DNA from: Acinetobacter sp. BY419
Lineage (GTDB): Bacteria > Pseudomonadota > Gammaproteobacteria > Pseudomonadales > Moraxellaceae
NCBI RefSeq assembly: GCF_019038395.1
Contig: NZ_JAGFXZ010000003.1
Location: forward strand, 62,001 to 126,000
Direction of reading: 5' to 3'
Length of the DNA stretch: 64,000 nt
A program made the position numbers and the translations under genes. Position 1 is the first letter of the stretch; the number at the start of each line of letters is the position of its first letter. Positions 18,523 through 27,258 of the stretch are shown one piece after another. The notes below the pieces were generated by a model. The model was given only the letters and a program-made list of their open reading frames with translations, did not search any database and was not told where the DNA came from.

Positions 18523-19203
18523 TTATTTTTTGAGCAGCCCAGAAACCATATTTAATACATTTTGAATATCATTATTGGCTTCCTGCTTACTGGTCTGTTC
18601 ACCTTGCGGGGTGAGAGAGTCAATAATCTGTGGCAATACCTGTGAAATCGCACTATATACATCCTGCTTAGGTGCATGAGTTTGCTGCGCTACTTCTTCA
18701 ATTTCCTGTTCATCAAACAGGTTTTGCACCTGCTTCGGATCAACATTGGCATTTTCACCGGGACCGGTCGATACCCAATCATCAACCTGACTAGTAAGGC
18801 CCTGGCCTTTTAACTTGTCTAACGCACCCTGTAAACCGCCCTGTTTTTGAATCCAGGCCAGCACTAAAGGCAGCACAGCAATTAACAAGGTTTTGCCGGT
18901 AGAACCGCCCCCGAACCCTGAACGGGGTTGAGAAGTTCTTTGTCGAGTTGCACCACCGAGCTGACTCAAAACTGAACCTAAAATTGCACTCAGCCCATTT
19001 TGGCGTGTCTGCTGACTTGATTGATTTTGCTGACTTTGATTTTGCTGACTTTGATTTTGTTTATTCTGAGATTTATTCAAATGACCCAGTACAGATCCAA
19101 GAATATCTGCCAAGCCGCCTTGTTGTGAGGATTTCGGCTGAGACTGTCCGCCACCCAGTGCCTGCTTTGCTAATATGTCCACAATATTACTCAGGTTTGT
19201 CAT
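18523..19203 (-). CDS. DUF937 (YidB-like) protein with Gln/Ser/Asn-rich linker
   Basis: The 226-residue protein has an N-terminal GGLADILGSVLGHL motif, repeated later as NGLSAILGSVLSQLGG, separated by a Q/N/S-rich linker (about residues 45-68). A hydrophobic segment (LLIAVLPLVLAWIQ) and a DUF937/YidB-like C-terminal part with DDWVSTGPGENANVD follow. The function of the family is unknown. The linker is encoded by 15-bp tandem repeats, so its length may vary between strains. Confidence 0.75.
   Translation of the reverse strand: MTNLSNIVDILAKQALGGGQSQPKSSQQGGLADILGSVLGHLNKSQNKQNQSQQNQSQQNQSSQQTRQNGLSAILGSVLSQLGGATRQRTSQPRSGFGGGSTGKTLLIAVLPLVLAWIQKQGGLQGALDKLKGQGLTSQVDDWVSTGPGENANVDPKQVQNLFDEQEIEEVAQQTHAPKQDVYSAISQVLPQIIDSLTPQGEQTSKQEANNDIQNVLNMVSGLLKK
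19021..19065 (+). repeat. 15-bp tandem repeat coding the Q/N/S linker
   Basis: Three units are visible: two identical units TTGATTTTGCTGACT and a diverged third. They lie inside the DUF937 gene and keep its frame, so copy-number changes would only lengthen or shorten the linker by five residues. Confidence 0.8.
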
Positions 19204-19308
19204 GTCCTATATCCTATGTGCATCTTAGCTACAGGATACGGCCTGTCCTCACATTGTCTAGGCAGGATTGTGTTAATATTTGCAATCCAAGTTAAGTAGG
19301 TTTTTGGC

Positions 19309-19779
19309 TTACCAGCGAAATTTATTCCAGTTTTCCGGATTGGCCCAAAACTTGGAGTTAAACCAGTCTGGCACATGCTTATAGGTTAAAATATTAAATT
19401 GCCACAGCGCAAAATCCGCCTCATGTGTGCTCTTGTCAATCAGCTGCGTAAAGCCTAAAGCTCTCAATAATTTCTCGTTTTGCAGGCGACTGACTACCAC
19501 CAAGCGTTTAGCAAACAAATCACGTAATTTCACCAGAATTTGACTCATCATCTGTTCAGACAAATATTCAGTTTCTGCGGTATCCAACATCACGACAGCC
19601 ACGTCATAACGTTGCTGAAAAGGCAGATTTAAAAAGTCAGATACGCTAAAATAGTACCATTGAATAGATGGCTGAAACTGGACTTGGCTCAAGTCCTGCC
19701 CAATACAAATAGCAGTATGAATTGGCTGTTCCTGTGCGAAATCGTCTAGCATCGAAGTAATGACATTCTGCTCAGCCAT
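19309..19779 (-). CDS. DUF6231-like protein
   Basis: The 156-residue protein has a layout reminiscent of a degenerate Rossmann/methyltransferase-like fold: IHTAICIGQDL, then YDVAVVMLDTAETEYLS, then LRDLFAKRLVVVS. I recall this from DUF6231 proteins of Acinetobacter and Pseudomonas. No catalytic residues can be assigned. It is divergent from the DUF2797 gene, with 34 bp between the starts. Confidence 0.6.
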   Translation of the reverse strand: MAEQNVITSMLDDFAQEQPIHTAICIGQDLSQVQFQPSIQWYYFSVSDFLNLPFQQRYDVAVVMLDTAETEYLSEQMMSQILVKLRDLFAKRLVVVSRLQNEKLLRALGFTQLIDKSTHEADFALWQFNILTYKHVPDWFNSKFWANPENWNKFRW

Positions 19780-19813
19780 AACTGCATCCTTATGATTTAA
19801 GTGAGTAATTTTT

Positions 19814-20683
19814 ATGGAACTTCAGGGCATTTGTCATAAAATGCACGTCGGCCTCAAGGACCTTAGTGTAACTGATCAACAGATACAGCGGGCAAATGTT
19901 GAATATAAATTAATTTTAGATCGTGCAGAAATTGATCTTCCATTTAATTTAGGCCAAGAAATCGAGATTGAATGGACAGGTAATATTTACTGCGTGTCCT
20001 GTGGTAACAAAACCTCAAAATCATTCTCGCAAGGTCACTGTTTTAAATGTTTTAAAACTAATGCTTCATGTGATATGTGTATCATGAAGCCAGAGACTTG
20101 CCACTATCATTTAGGCACTTGCCGCGAAGATGAGTTTGCACAGAATGTCTGCTTTCAGCCGCACATTGTCTATTTGGCCAACTCCAGTGCATTAAAAGTC
20201 GGTATTACCCGTACCAGCCAAATGCCAACCCGCTGGCTTGATCAGGGTGCCACCCAAGCCCTGCCGATTATGAAAGTTGGCTCACGTCGTCTTTCTGGAA
20301 AGCTCGAGGTCATGTTTGGTACGCAGGTTGCCGATAAAACTGACTGGCGCAAGCTGCTCAAAGGTGAAGCAGAACCTCTCAATCTGATTGAAGTACGTGA
20401 GCAGTTGCTAGAAGAGTTTGCACCCAAAATTCAAAGCATTCGGGAAGAATTTAATCAGAATCTTGAATTTAATGAAAATATTGAAGTGCTTGATGAAGAA
20501 TTGGCACGGGAGTTCATTTATCCGGTAGAACAATATCCGGAAAAGATTAAATCGCATAATCTGGATAAAACTCCCGTGATTCGTGGCAAATTACAGGGAA
20601 TTAAAGGCCAGTATTTAATTCTAGATACCGGTGTGATCAATATGCGTAAATATACCGGTTATGAACTGATTATTCGTGCTTAA
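19814..20683 (+). CDS. DUF2797 zinc-ribbon protein
   Basis: The 289-residue protein has an N-terminal beta-rich domain, a Cys-rich region with CVSCGNK, HCFKCFKTNASCDMC and CHYHLGTC (about residues 57-105) that probably binds zinc, and a following segment HIVYLANSSALKVGITR resembling a GIY-YIG-like start. This is the DUF2797 architecture. Its function is unknown; nucleic-acid contact is only an inference from the fold. A bidirectional terminator follows. Confidence 0.8.
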   Translation: MELQGICHKMHVGLKDLSVTDQQIQRANVEYKLILDRAEIDLPFNLGQEIEIEWTGNIYCVSCGNKTSKSFSQGHCFKCFKTNASCDMCIMKPETCHYHLGTCREDEFAQNVCFQPHIVYLANSSALKVGITRTSQMPTRWLDQGATQALPIMKVGSRRLSGKLEVMFGTQVADKTDWRKLLKGEAEPLNLIEVREQLLEEFAPKIQSIREEFNQNLEFNENIEVLDEELAREFIYPVEQYPEKIKSHNLDKTPVIRGKLQGIKGQYLILDTGVINMRKYTGYELIIRA

Positions 20684-20703
20684 AACCTCATTTATCTAGA
20701 ACA

Positions 20704-20733
20704 TAAAAAACCAGCCCAAGGCTGGTTTTTTAT
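20704..20733. terminator. Bidirectional terminator between DUF2797 gene and ppiD
   Basis: A stem AAAAAACCAGCC / GGCTGGTTTTTT with a CAA loop lies between convergent gene ends, with A and T tracts on the correct sides for both strands. Confidence 0.88.
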
Positions 20734-20744
20734 TTAAGACTGTC

Positions 20745-22610
20745 TTATTTGATTTTTGCCTGAGATTTCAGGTAACGCGTATAGTCATCGAATTCTTGCT
20801 GACCACGAAGTTGCTGATATAACTTCACCAACTCACTACGTTGCTCTGCACTCAATACATCTACCGGGTTTTTCTTCACGTCTGATACCGCAACCACAAC
20901 CAGCTCATTTGGCATTTTCGTTGTTGTCACTGACCAATGGCCTGCTTTTGGTGTCGGAAGACTAAACGCCGCACGCTGTACATCACGCTTTAGCAAACCT
21001 TCAGCACGTGTGTAGACACCCGCATCTTCAAAGATCAAATTACCTTTCGCCACTGCTGCAGCCGGTTTGGTTTTGTACTCATCCAAAGCTTTCTGAATTT
21101 TTGCTTTTGCCAAAGCCGCTGCTTTTTCTTCAATCAGCTGAGCCTTAACACGCGGTTTGGCTTCTGCCAGTGTTTGTTCGCCAGCTGCATGATAATTACG
21201 TACCTTGATCCAGGCTACATCACCATTGGCCAACTGAATGCTTGATGAAGCATTACGATCGCCATTTTTGACATCGTCATTAAACAGTTTGACTTTGAGG
21301 TTAGCATCGCTCAGCACCGGATCACGGGTCGAAAGTTTTACCCCTTGGGCTTTCTGGACTTGTACACCTTTGACTTCCTGTGTAACCACATCCAGAGAAT
21401 CACTTCCTACCACCATATCATTCAGTGTATTGACCGTATCAGAGAATGCATTGGATTTTTTAGCAGCCAAGATTTCTTCAGACAAACGCGCTTTTTGTGA
21501 TTCAAAAGAAGGAACCGCAACATCTGGCTTTTGTACAGAAATAATGTGGTATCCATAATCTGTTTTCACCGGTGCAGACACCTGCCCCGATTTTAAAGAA
21601 CTAACAGCCTGGTCAAATGCAGCACCAAAGACACCTTCTTCATAGATGGCAAGTTCGCCACCTTTAGATTTGGATTCAGGATCTTCAGAATATTGTGCTG
21701 CAGCCTGAGCAAAAGTAGTGCCAGCTTTAATCTTTGCTTCAATGTCTGCCGCCAGTTTTTTTGCTTCAGCATCACTACGACTGTCCGCCGTAATTAAAAT
21801 ATGCTTCACCTCTGGTTTAACTGCCTGTTTTTGTGCCGCAACAAAGGCTGTATATGCTTCCTGAAGTTCAGCATCTGTAACCTCCAAACTCTGTGCTTGA
21901 ATATCACTTGGCTTTAACACCACATAGTCGACATCCACGCTGGTCGGCTGTTTAAACAGGGTTTTGTGTTTTTCATAATACGCAGCAATTTCTGCATCAG
22001 TCACTTTGACATCTTTTTTATAGCTATCCAGATTAATGCTAGAAATATGAATATGACGTTGTTCAGTTTGCAAATCGGCAATCTGCTGCATTTCAACTGG
22101 GCTCACCAGTGGATAATCCAGGAATGTTGAAGACAGCATCTTCAACGCATGATCTGTACGTAAACTTTCGATCAAAGCGCGATTGGTCATGCCAATTGAT
22201 TTCAGATAGTTTTCATATAAAGCATTAGAGAACTTGCCATCTTGCTGGAAAGTGGGCTGCTGGGCAATCATCTGTTCAATCTGCTCGTCACTCAGACTGA
22301 TCCCTAAATTTTCAGCCTGTTGCAGCAATAACGTACGCGCAACCAGAGTATCCATGGCTTTTTGGTCAATGAAGCTTTGATTCAGTAAAGTTTCATCCCC
22401 ATTGGCATAACTGAGATATTGTTCTTTAAATGATTTCGTCAGTGACTCTAATTCTTTTTGAGATATTTCAGTCCCGTTTACTGATTTTGCTGCATCAGAA
22501 CTTCCACCGCTAAAATATCCTTCAATACCTACAAGTGCTAACGGGGTCAAAAACAGAATGAGCAAGACTTTGCCCAACCAACCCTTAATAACTTTACGAA
22601 AAGCTTCCAT
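20745..22610 (-). CDS. ppiD: PpiD-like periplasmic folding factor (SurA_N + rotamase)
   Basis: The 621-residue protein has an N-terminal membrane anchor (residues about 13-32: LLILFLTPLALVGIEGYFSG), a SurA-N-like chaperone region, one parvulin PPIase domain (about 260-360, with HILITADSRSDAEAK and YHIISVQKP) and a long C-terminal region. It is predicted to be tethered to the inner membrane, facing the periplasm near the Sec translocon. The length matches PpiD. It lies downstream of hupB as in E. coli, but a terminator at 22702-22728 separates them. Confidence 0.92.
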   Translation of the reverse strand: MEAFRKVIKGWLGKVLLILFLTPLALVGIEGYFSGGSSDAAKSVNGTEISQKELESLTKSFKEQYLSYANGDETLLNQSFIDQKAMDTLVARTLLLQQAENLGISLSDEQIEQMIAQQPTFQQDGKFSNALYENYLKSIGMTNRALIESLRTDHALKMLSSTFLDYPLVSPVEMQQIADLQTEQRHIHISSINLDSYKKDVKVTDAEIAAYYEKHKTLFKQPTSVDVDYVVLKPSDIQAQSLEVTDAELQEAYTAFVAAQKQAVKPEVKHILITADSRSDAEAKKLAADIEAKIKAGTTFAQAAAQYSEDPESKSKGGELAIYEEGVFGAAFDQAVSSLKSGQVSAPVKTDYGYHIISVQKPDVAVPSFESQKARLSEEILAAKKSNAFSDTVNTLNDMVVGSDSLDVVTQEVKGVQVQKAQGVKLSTRDPVLSDANLKVKLFNDDVKNGDRNASSSIQLANGDVAWIKVRNYHAAGEQTLAEAKPRVKAQLIEEKAAALAKAKIQKALDEYKTKPAAAVAKGNLIFEDAGVYTRAEGLLKRDVQRAAFSLPTPKAGHWSVTTTKMPNELVVVAVSDVKKNPVDVLSAEQRSELVKLYQQLRGQQEFDDYTRYLKSQAKIK

Positions 22611-22701
22611 AAGTATTCCAATATTTTATTTGCAAAGGATTTTAACCGAAAATACCCATCGAATGAATGTGTTAATCATCACAATTAATTTTATCAATAA
22701 A

Positions 22702-22728
22702 AAACGCGCCCAATTAGGCGCGTTTCGT
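22702..22728 (-). terminator. Rho-independent terminator of hupB
   Basis: A perfect 9-bp stem (AAACGCGCC / GGCGCGTTT) is followed on the - strand by a T-rich tract. It lies just past the hupB stop codon. Confidence 0.85.
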
Positions 22729-22740
22729 CGCTGGGTAAGC

Positions 22741-23013
22741 TTAAGCTACAGCGTCTTTTAAGCCTTTACCTGCTTTGAAACTAGGTACTTTGCTTGCTTT
22801 GATCTCAAGAGTAGCACCAGTTTGTGGGTTGCGGCCAGTACGTGCAGCGCGCTCTTTCACACCAAAAGTACCAAAACCCACTAAAGTTACTGTATCACCC
22901 GCTTTCAAAGCTTCAGTAACAGAAGCAATTGTAGCATCTAAAGCTTTACCTGCGTCAGCTTTAGATAATCCCCCTTTCTCTGCAATTGCATCAATTAATT
23001 CTGATTTATTCAT
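22741..23013 (-). CDS. hupB: HU-family histone-like DNA-binding protein
   Basis: This 90-residue nucleoid protein has the HU signature [20 protein letters not shown] and starts [21 protein letters not shown], typical of HU-beta. It binds and bends DNA non-specifically. A good Shine-Dalgarno (AAGAGGA) precedes the ATG, and a likely promoter is at 23080-23109. The gene order ppiD-hupB is common in gammaproteobacteria. Confidence 0.96.
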   Translation of the reverse strand: MNKSELIDAIAEKGGLSKADAGKALDATIASVTEALKAGDTVTLVGFGTFGVKERAARTGRNPQTGATLEIKASKVPSFKAGKGLKDAVA

Positions 23014-23079
23014 GAAGATTACGTCCTCTTAATATCGTTTATTTAAGGTTCAAGAATTGGTTTAACATGCCATAACGCC

Positions 23080-23109
23080 TTTATAGCAATGCTTTAGGTA
23101 TAAACGCAA
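23080..23109 (-). promoter_or_regulatory. Likely sigma-70 promoter of hupB
   Basis: On the - strand TTGCGT and TATAAA are separated by 18 nt, about 70 nt upstream of the hupB start. The fit to consensus is good but untested. Confidence 0.45.
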
Positions 23110-23170
23110 TACTTAAGAACCTCTTTTTTTTGAAAAAATATGCGAAAAAAACATTGAATAATAATTAAAG

Positions 23171-23650
23171 TCATTTTATTTGTGTTTTTTTCGACAATTC
23201 TTCTTTCATTTTTTCTTGTTCCGCGGTCAACTGATCAACTTTGGCATGCAACTGAAGGATTAAACGTTCCAAATATTGTACATCCTTCAGTGTGACTAAT
23301 CCTATACGATTCAATGAGTGATGAACAGAGTTGTCAATTAATTTTTCCACTTTATCTTTGGTATCTGTGACCGACTCTTTGGCCTTTTCCGAAACCTTCT
23401 CTACAGTATGATCCGCAATATCTGCAGTTTTAGATTCCAGTTCTTCCCCCACTTTGACCAGCGAGTCAAACAGTTTATTGCCTTCTTCTTCTGCACGTGA
23501 AAATGCCCCCAGTCCAGCCAGCCAGATCTGTTTGGTGTATTTACGAAAATCAAGAACCGATTTGCGCTCCGAGGCGGATTTGGACTTGGCTTTCAGAGTT
23601 TTCTCATTCACAGCTTCAGCTGAGTCTTGTGCTGTTTGTGACTTGTCCAT
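23171..23650 (-). CDS. Phasin-family (polyhydroxyalkanoate granule-associated) protein
   Basis: The 159-residue protein resembles PhaF/PhaI-type phasins: KQIWLAGLGAFSRAEEEGNKLF in the middle, then a long amphipathic helix with repeated V/K/E heptads and a C-terminal coiled coil. Such proteins coat PHA granules or act as general stress proteins. The ATG at 23650 has AGGAG 8 nt upstream; an in-frame GTG two codons earlier is too close to that site. No phaC is in the window, so a PHA role here is unproved. Confidence 0.8.
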   Translation of the reverse strand: MDKSQTAQDSAEAVNEKTLKAKSKSASERKSVLDFRKYTKQIWLAGLGAFSRAEEEGNKLFDSLVKVGEELESKTADIADHTVEKVSEKAKESVTDTKDKVEKLIDNSVHHSLNRIGLVTLKDVQYLERLILQLHAKVDQLTAEQEKMKEELSKKTQIK

Positions 23651-23853
23651 ATGCACGGCTCCTGATTATTTTCTGCGCAATTATTATAAATTATTCTACA
23701 AAACCACTGCATAATAGCAAATTTAGTACTTGATAGATTTGGTAAACTGTTCTACAAAGCAATTTATTTCAAGTCTAATTTGATTTAACCCTGAAATCTC
23801 TTCACAGGCAGGAAGCTTTTTCACTTTATATTTCAGGTAAGGATTGGTTGTAT

Positions 23854-24504
23854 ATGAGCGAATCGCAACAAAGTCAAAATCAACCGCATTTGTTGCTTAC
23901 GATGACGTTAATTGTTTTAGAAACAATATTTACCTTCATTCTCCAGCATGATCGTGTCGTTGCATTACAAGCCAAAAAGTTTGTAGATGAAAATATCTCT
24001 ATTAAAATCAATAGCTATATTCCATATTTCGACTTTTATGTGCAATTCACCCCGAATGGACTGTTATTCGATCATAAAGCACCGGGCCGCATTGTAGACC
24101 TCGATGTACGCACAACACTCCCCGATCTGATTAAAATTTTTATTTTTGGCAACCGTCGTAGCATTCGCAGTATGCGTATTGATGGTCATCAGGTTTTGAA
24201 AGAGGAGTTTCGTGATCTATTAACCGTATTCAGCTTGCCAAAAGTATTAGCCGACTGGAGACACTTGCTATCCGATGCGCCGACAGATGAAGCAGAAATT
24301 ATTGCCTCTAAAAAGCGTATTGCGCCACTTCTAAAGAAAATTGAAGAGCAGCGCTCGAAGATCAATACCTTGCAGGTAGAAGTCAAACAGTATAAAAACC
24401 GCCTGAAACGGATTGAGCGCCGTCAAAAGCGCATTAATATTGTTTTTGGAGTGAGTAGCATACTTTTGATTACGTTATTAGTGTATAATTGGCTGAGTAT
24501 GTAA
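23854..24504 (+). CDS. SCP2/UbiJ-like membrane-anchored coiled-coil protein
   Basis: The 216-residue protein begins with a hydrophobic segment (LLLTMTLIVLETIFTFIL), then a region whose layout resembles the SCP2-like lipid-binding domain of UbiJ (about residues 45-115), then a basic coiled coil (about 150-190) and a C-terminal transmembrane helix (IVFGVSSILLITLLVYNWL). The call is inferred from layout only; function is unknown. The ATG at 23854 has AAGGA upstream; the TTG at 23848 is less likely. It is followed by the isc cluster, about 50 nt before its promoter. Confidence 0.5.
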   Translation: MSESQQSQNQPHLLLTMTLIVLETIFTFILQHDRVVALQAKKFVDENISIKINSYIPYFDFYVQFTPNGLLFDHKAPGRIVDLDVRTTLPDLIKIFIFGNRRSIRSMRIDGHQVLKEEFRDLLTVFSLPKVLADWRHLLSDAPTDEAEIIASKKRIAPLLKKIEEQRSKINTLQVEVKQYKNRLKRIERRQKRINIVFGVSSILLITLLVYNWLSM

Positions 24505-24548
24505 ATCTTTCATTATGAAAAAATTAAATCCCACTAAGGTCTACTAAA

Positions 24549-24576
24549 AATAACTTGACTAATTTAGTCGGGATTC
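24549..24576 (+). promoter_or_regulatory. IscR type 1-like operator
   Basis: An inverted repeat TTGACTAATTTAGTC sits inside an ATAA...CGGGAT context that matches the E. coli type 1 IscR site as I recall it. It overlaps the -35 element and spacer of the isc promoter, so Fe-S-loaded IscR bound here would block RNA polymerase, giving autorepression. Confidence 0.7.
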
Positions 24577-24583
24577 TTAAAAT
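24555..24583 (+). promoter_or_regulatory. Likely sigma-70 promoter of the isc operon
   Basis: TTGACT (24555-24560) and TAAAAT (24578-24583) are separated by exactly 17 nt, upstream of iscR and overlapping the IscR-type operator. Confidence 0.7.
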
Positions 24584-24616
24584 CGACACATCTAGTCTAA
24601 CCATGTGTATCGAATC

Positions 24617-25090
24617 ATGCGCTTAACCACTCGCGGTCGCTACGCTGTGACTGCTCTACTTGATCTAGCTTTGCAGCCTTCTGAAAAAACGATTACGCTC
24701 GCTGAAATTGCAGCACGTCAAACTATTTCTGTTGCTTATCTTGAGCAGTTATTTGCGAAACTCAAGCGCCATGGCTTAGTTTCAAGTGTTCGCGGAGCAA
24801 ATGGTGGTTACCATTTAGCACGTAATGCAGATGAAATTACTGTGTTAGCAATTATTGAAGCCGTAAACGAAACCGTTGATGCGACTCGCTGTGACCATAA
24901 AGGCAACTGCCAAAATGGCGCGATGTGCTTGACTCATGATTTATGGCAGGAACTCTCCCACCACATTGCCGATTATTTAGCAAAAATCTCGCTTGCTGAC
25001 CTGGTTGCACGTGACAATGTCCAAACCGTGTCATTACGCCAACATTCAGCACCCTTTGATTCAGCCCTTTTATCGGTTACAGGTATTTGA
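24617..25090 (+). CDS. iscR: IscR, Fe-S cluster-sensing Rrf2-family repressor
   Basis: The 157-residue regulator has an N-terminal winged HTH ([19 protein letters not shown]) and the [2Fe-2S] ligands Cys in [19 protein letters not shown], spaced as in E. coli IscR. It senses Fe-S status and represses the isc operon. I begin at the ATG at 24617, the standard IscR N-terminus; an upstream GTG would add four residues. A type 1-like operator overlaps the promoter. Only 1 nt separates its stop codon from iscS, so the two are co-transcribed. Confidence 0.97.
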   Translation: MRLTTRGRYAVTALLDLALQPSEKTITLAEIAARQTISVAYLEQLFAKLKRHGLVSSVRGANGGYHLARNADEITVLAIIEAVNETVDATRCDHKGNCQNGAMCLTHDLWQELSHHIADYLAKISLADLVARDNVQTVSLRQHSAPFDSALLSVTGI

Positions 25091-25091
25091 C

Positions 25092-26309
25092 ATGAAACGT
25101 CCGATTTATCTTGATTATGCAGCTACAACTCCGGTAGATCCCCAGGTTGCTGAACGTATGATGGAATGTTTAACATTCGAAGGTACCTTTGGTAATGCTG
25201 CATCTCGTTCACACGCATATGGTTGGCAAGCAGAAGAAAAAGTTGAATATGCACGTGAACAGGTTGCCAATTTAGTAAAAGCTGATCCACGTGAAATCGT
25301 ATGGACTTCAGGTGCAACCGAGTCAGACAACCTTGCACTTAAAGGTGTGGCTCATTTCTATGCCTCTAAAGGCAAACATATCGTTACCTCTAAAATTGAA
25401 CATAAAGCAGTTTTAGACACCTGTCGTGAGCTTGAATCTGAAGGTTTTGAAATTACCTATATTGAGCCACAGCCTCAGACCGGTTTAATTACCCCTGAAA
25501 TGGTACAGGCAGCGATCCGTCCAGATACGATTCTTGTTTCCCTGATGATGGTAAACAATGAAATTGGCACTGTGACTGATGTTGCAGCGATTGGTGAAAT
25601 CACTCGCGCTAACAAGATTTTCTTCCATGTCGATGCAGCTCAGGCGGCTGGTAAAGTTGAAATTGATCTTTCAACCTTAAAAGTAGACTTGATGAGCTTC
25701 TCTGCGCACAAAATCTATGGCCCTAAAGGTATTGGTGCCCTGTTTGTACGTCGTAGCCCGCGTGTACGCCTTAAAGCTGAAATGCATGGTGGTGGCCATG
25801 AACGTGGTATGCGTTCAGGTACCCTTGCGACGCATCAGATCGTGGGTATGGGTGAAGCTTTCGAACTTGCAGGTAAAAACCTGGAAGCTGAACAGGCCCG
25901 CTTACGTGTACTTCGCGACAAGCTGTGGAACGGTTTTCAAGACCTTGAACAAGTGTTCCTGAACGGCCATCCGACACAAAACGTAGCAAATTACCTAAAC
26001 GTCAGTTTCAACTTCGTTGAAGGCGAATCACTGATGATGGCATTAAAAGATGCTGCAGTATCTTCAGGTTCGGCATGTACCTCTGCAACCCTGGAACCAT
26101 CTTATGTACTTCGTGCATTGGGTCTTTCAGATGAGCTTGCACACAGTTCGATCCGCTTCAGCTTTGGTAAATACACCACTGAAGAAGATATCGATCACGT
26201 ATTGACTATCACTAAAGCTGCTGTTGAGAAGTTACGTGAACTTTCTCCGCTTTGGGATATGTACAAGGAAGGTATCGACCTTTCTAAAGTTGAATGGGCT
26301 GAGCACTAA
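25092..26309 (+). CDS. iscS: IscS, cysteine desulfurase
   Basis: This PLP enzyme of 405 residues supplies sulfur for Fe-S clusters and tRNA thiolation. It starts [17 protein letters not shown]; the PLP lysine is in [12 protein letters not shown] and the mobile-loop catalytic Cys in [15 protein letters not shown]. The length matches E. coli IscS (404). An ORF continues 33 codons upstream into iscR, but homology and the 1-nt gap to iscR fix the start at 25092. A hairpin lies in the following intergenic gap. Confidence 0.98.
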   Translation: MKRPIYLDYAATTPVDPQVAERMMECLTFEGTFGNAASRSHAYGWQAEEKVEYAREQVANLVKADPREIVWTSGATESDNLALKGVAHFYASKGKHIVTSKIEHKAVLDTCRELESEGFEITYIEPQPQTGLITPEMVQAAIRPDTILVSLMMVNNEIGTVTDVAAIGEITRANKIFFHVDAAQAAGKVEIDLSTLKVDLMSFSAHKIYGPKGIGALFVRRSPRVRLKAEMHGGGHERGMRSGTLATHQIVGMGEAFELAGKNLEAEQARLRVLRDKLWNGFQDLEQVFLNGHPTQNVANYLNVSFNFVEGESLMMALKDAAVSSGSACTSATLEPSYVLRALGLSDELAHSSIRFSFGKYTTEEDIDHVLTITKAAVEKLRELSPLWDMYKEGIDLSKVEWAEH

Positions 26310-26318
26310 TTTTTATCC

Positions 26319-26348
26319 TGAGATAGTGACGAATCAGTTGCTATCTCA
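26319..26348 (+). promoter_or_regulatory. Hairpin in the iscS-iscU gap
   Basis: A 12-bp stem (TGAGATAGTGAC / GTTGCTATCTCA, two G-U pairs) with a 6-nt loop lies 10 nt after the iscS stop codon. It has no immediate T-run, so it may be an mRNA stability or processing element rather than a terminator. In E. coli, differential stability of the isc mRNA is set at the iscR-iscS boundary; here the structure sits between iscS and iscU. Confidence 0.55.
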
Positions 26349-26413
26349 TTGAGAAAAGTTTTTCTACCCCCATATTTAATACTGAGGCTGACCCCGAGGT
26401 TTGGAGAAGCAAC

Positions 26414-26800
26414 ATGGCTTATAGCGAAAAAGTAATTGATCATTACGAAAACCCTCGTAATGTTGGCATTTTAGACAAAAATGCTGAAAACGTTGGTACT
26501 GGTATGGTTGGTGCGCCAGCATGTGGTGACGTGATGCGTTTACAGATTCAGGTAAACGATGAAGGCGTGATTGAAGAAGCACGTTTTAAAACTTATGGTT
26601 GTGGTTCAGCAATCGCGTCAAGTTCACTGGTGACTGAATGGCTCAAAGGTAAAACTTTGGATCAAGCACAAGCGATCAAGAACATTGATATTGCAACTGA
26701 ACTTGCACTTCCACCAGTAAAAGTACACTGCTCTGTTCTTGCTGAAGATGCAATTAAAGCAGCTGTAGAAGACTACCGTAGCAAGAAAGTTAAAGCTTAA
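26414..26800 (+). CDS. iscU: IscU, Fe-S cluster assembly scaffold
   Basis: The 128-residue scaffold has the three conserved cysteines in GAPACGDVM, TYGCGSAIAS and VKVHCSVLAED, and the HscA-recognition motif LPPVK directly before the third Cys. It receives sulfur from IscS and passes clusters on with HscA/HscB help. The length and start (MAYSEKVIDHYENPRNVG) match the family. It follows iscS after a 104-bp gap with a hairpin and precedes iscA by 34 bp. Confidence 0.98.
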   Translation: MAYSEKVIDHYENPRNVGILDKNAENVGTGMVGAPACGDVMRLQIQVNDEGVIEEARFKTYGCGSAIASSSLVTEWLKGKTLDQAQAIKNIDIATELALPPVKVHCSVLAEDAIKAAVEDYRSKKVKA

Positions 26801-26834
26801 TTGTTCCACGTTTTGAAATATTAACGGAGTTTTC

Positions 26835-27155
26835 ATGATCCATTTAACTGAAAATGCTGCAACTCATATCAGCAATTATTTAAAAAATCGCGGTAAGGGT
26901 GAAGGCATTCGCGTTGGTGTGAAAACTTCAGGCTGTTCTGGTCTGGCTTATGTGCTTGAGTTCGTAGATGAAGTCGATGCACACGACCAAGCGTTTGAAC
27001 AGTTTGGGGTGAAAGTATTCGTTGACCCGAAAAGTCTGGTTTATCTTGAAGGTATGGAGATGGACTATGTTAAAAACGGCTTGAATGAAGGCTTCGAATT
27101 TAACAACCCCAACAAAAAAGGCGAATGCGGTTGTGGTGAATCTTTCACTGTATAA
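26835..27155 (+). CDS. iscA: IscA, A-type Fe-S carrier
   Basis: The 106-residue protein has the three A-type carrier cysteines: TSGCSGLAY near residue 35 and the C-terminal GECGCGESF. It carries or delivers iron or Fe-S clusters to apoproteins. It starts 34 bp after iscU, with a Shine-Dalgarno CGGAG. A 13-bp perfect hairpin follows in the gap before hscB. Confidence 0.97.
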   Translation: MIHLTENAATHISNYLKNRGKGEGIRVGVKTSGCSGLAYVLEFVDEVDAHDQAFEQFGVKVFVDPKSLVYLEGMEMDYVKNGLNEGFEFNNPNKKGECGCGESFTV

Positions 27156-27180
27156 ACCCGAAAGTTATTCTCTTTTGACA

Positions 27181-27209
27181 TTAAAACAGTGTGTTTCACA
27201 CTGTTTTAA
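27181..27209 (+). terminator. Perfect hairpin between iscA and hscB (possible internal terminator)
   Basis: A 13-bp perfect stem (TTAAAACAGTGTG / CACACTGTTTTAA) with a TTT loop lies 25 nt after the iscA stop codon, followed by a partly T-rich stretch. It could attenuate transcription between iscRSUA and hscBA-fdx, or stabilise the upstream mRNA. Confidence 0.6.
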
Positions 27210-27258
27210 TTGCATTTATACAGTTATTTTTGCCCATTAATTGCGGATCCCATCTCCC

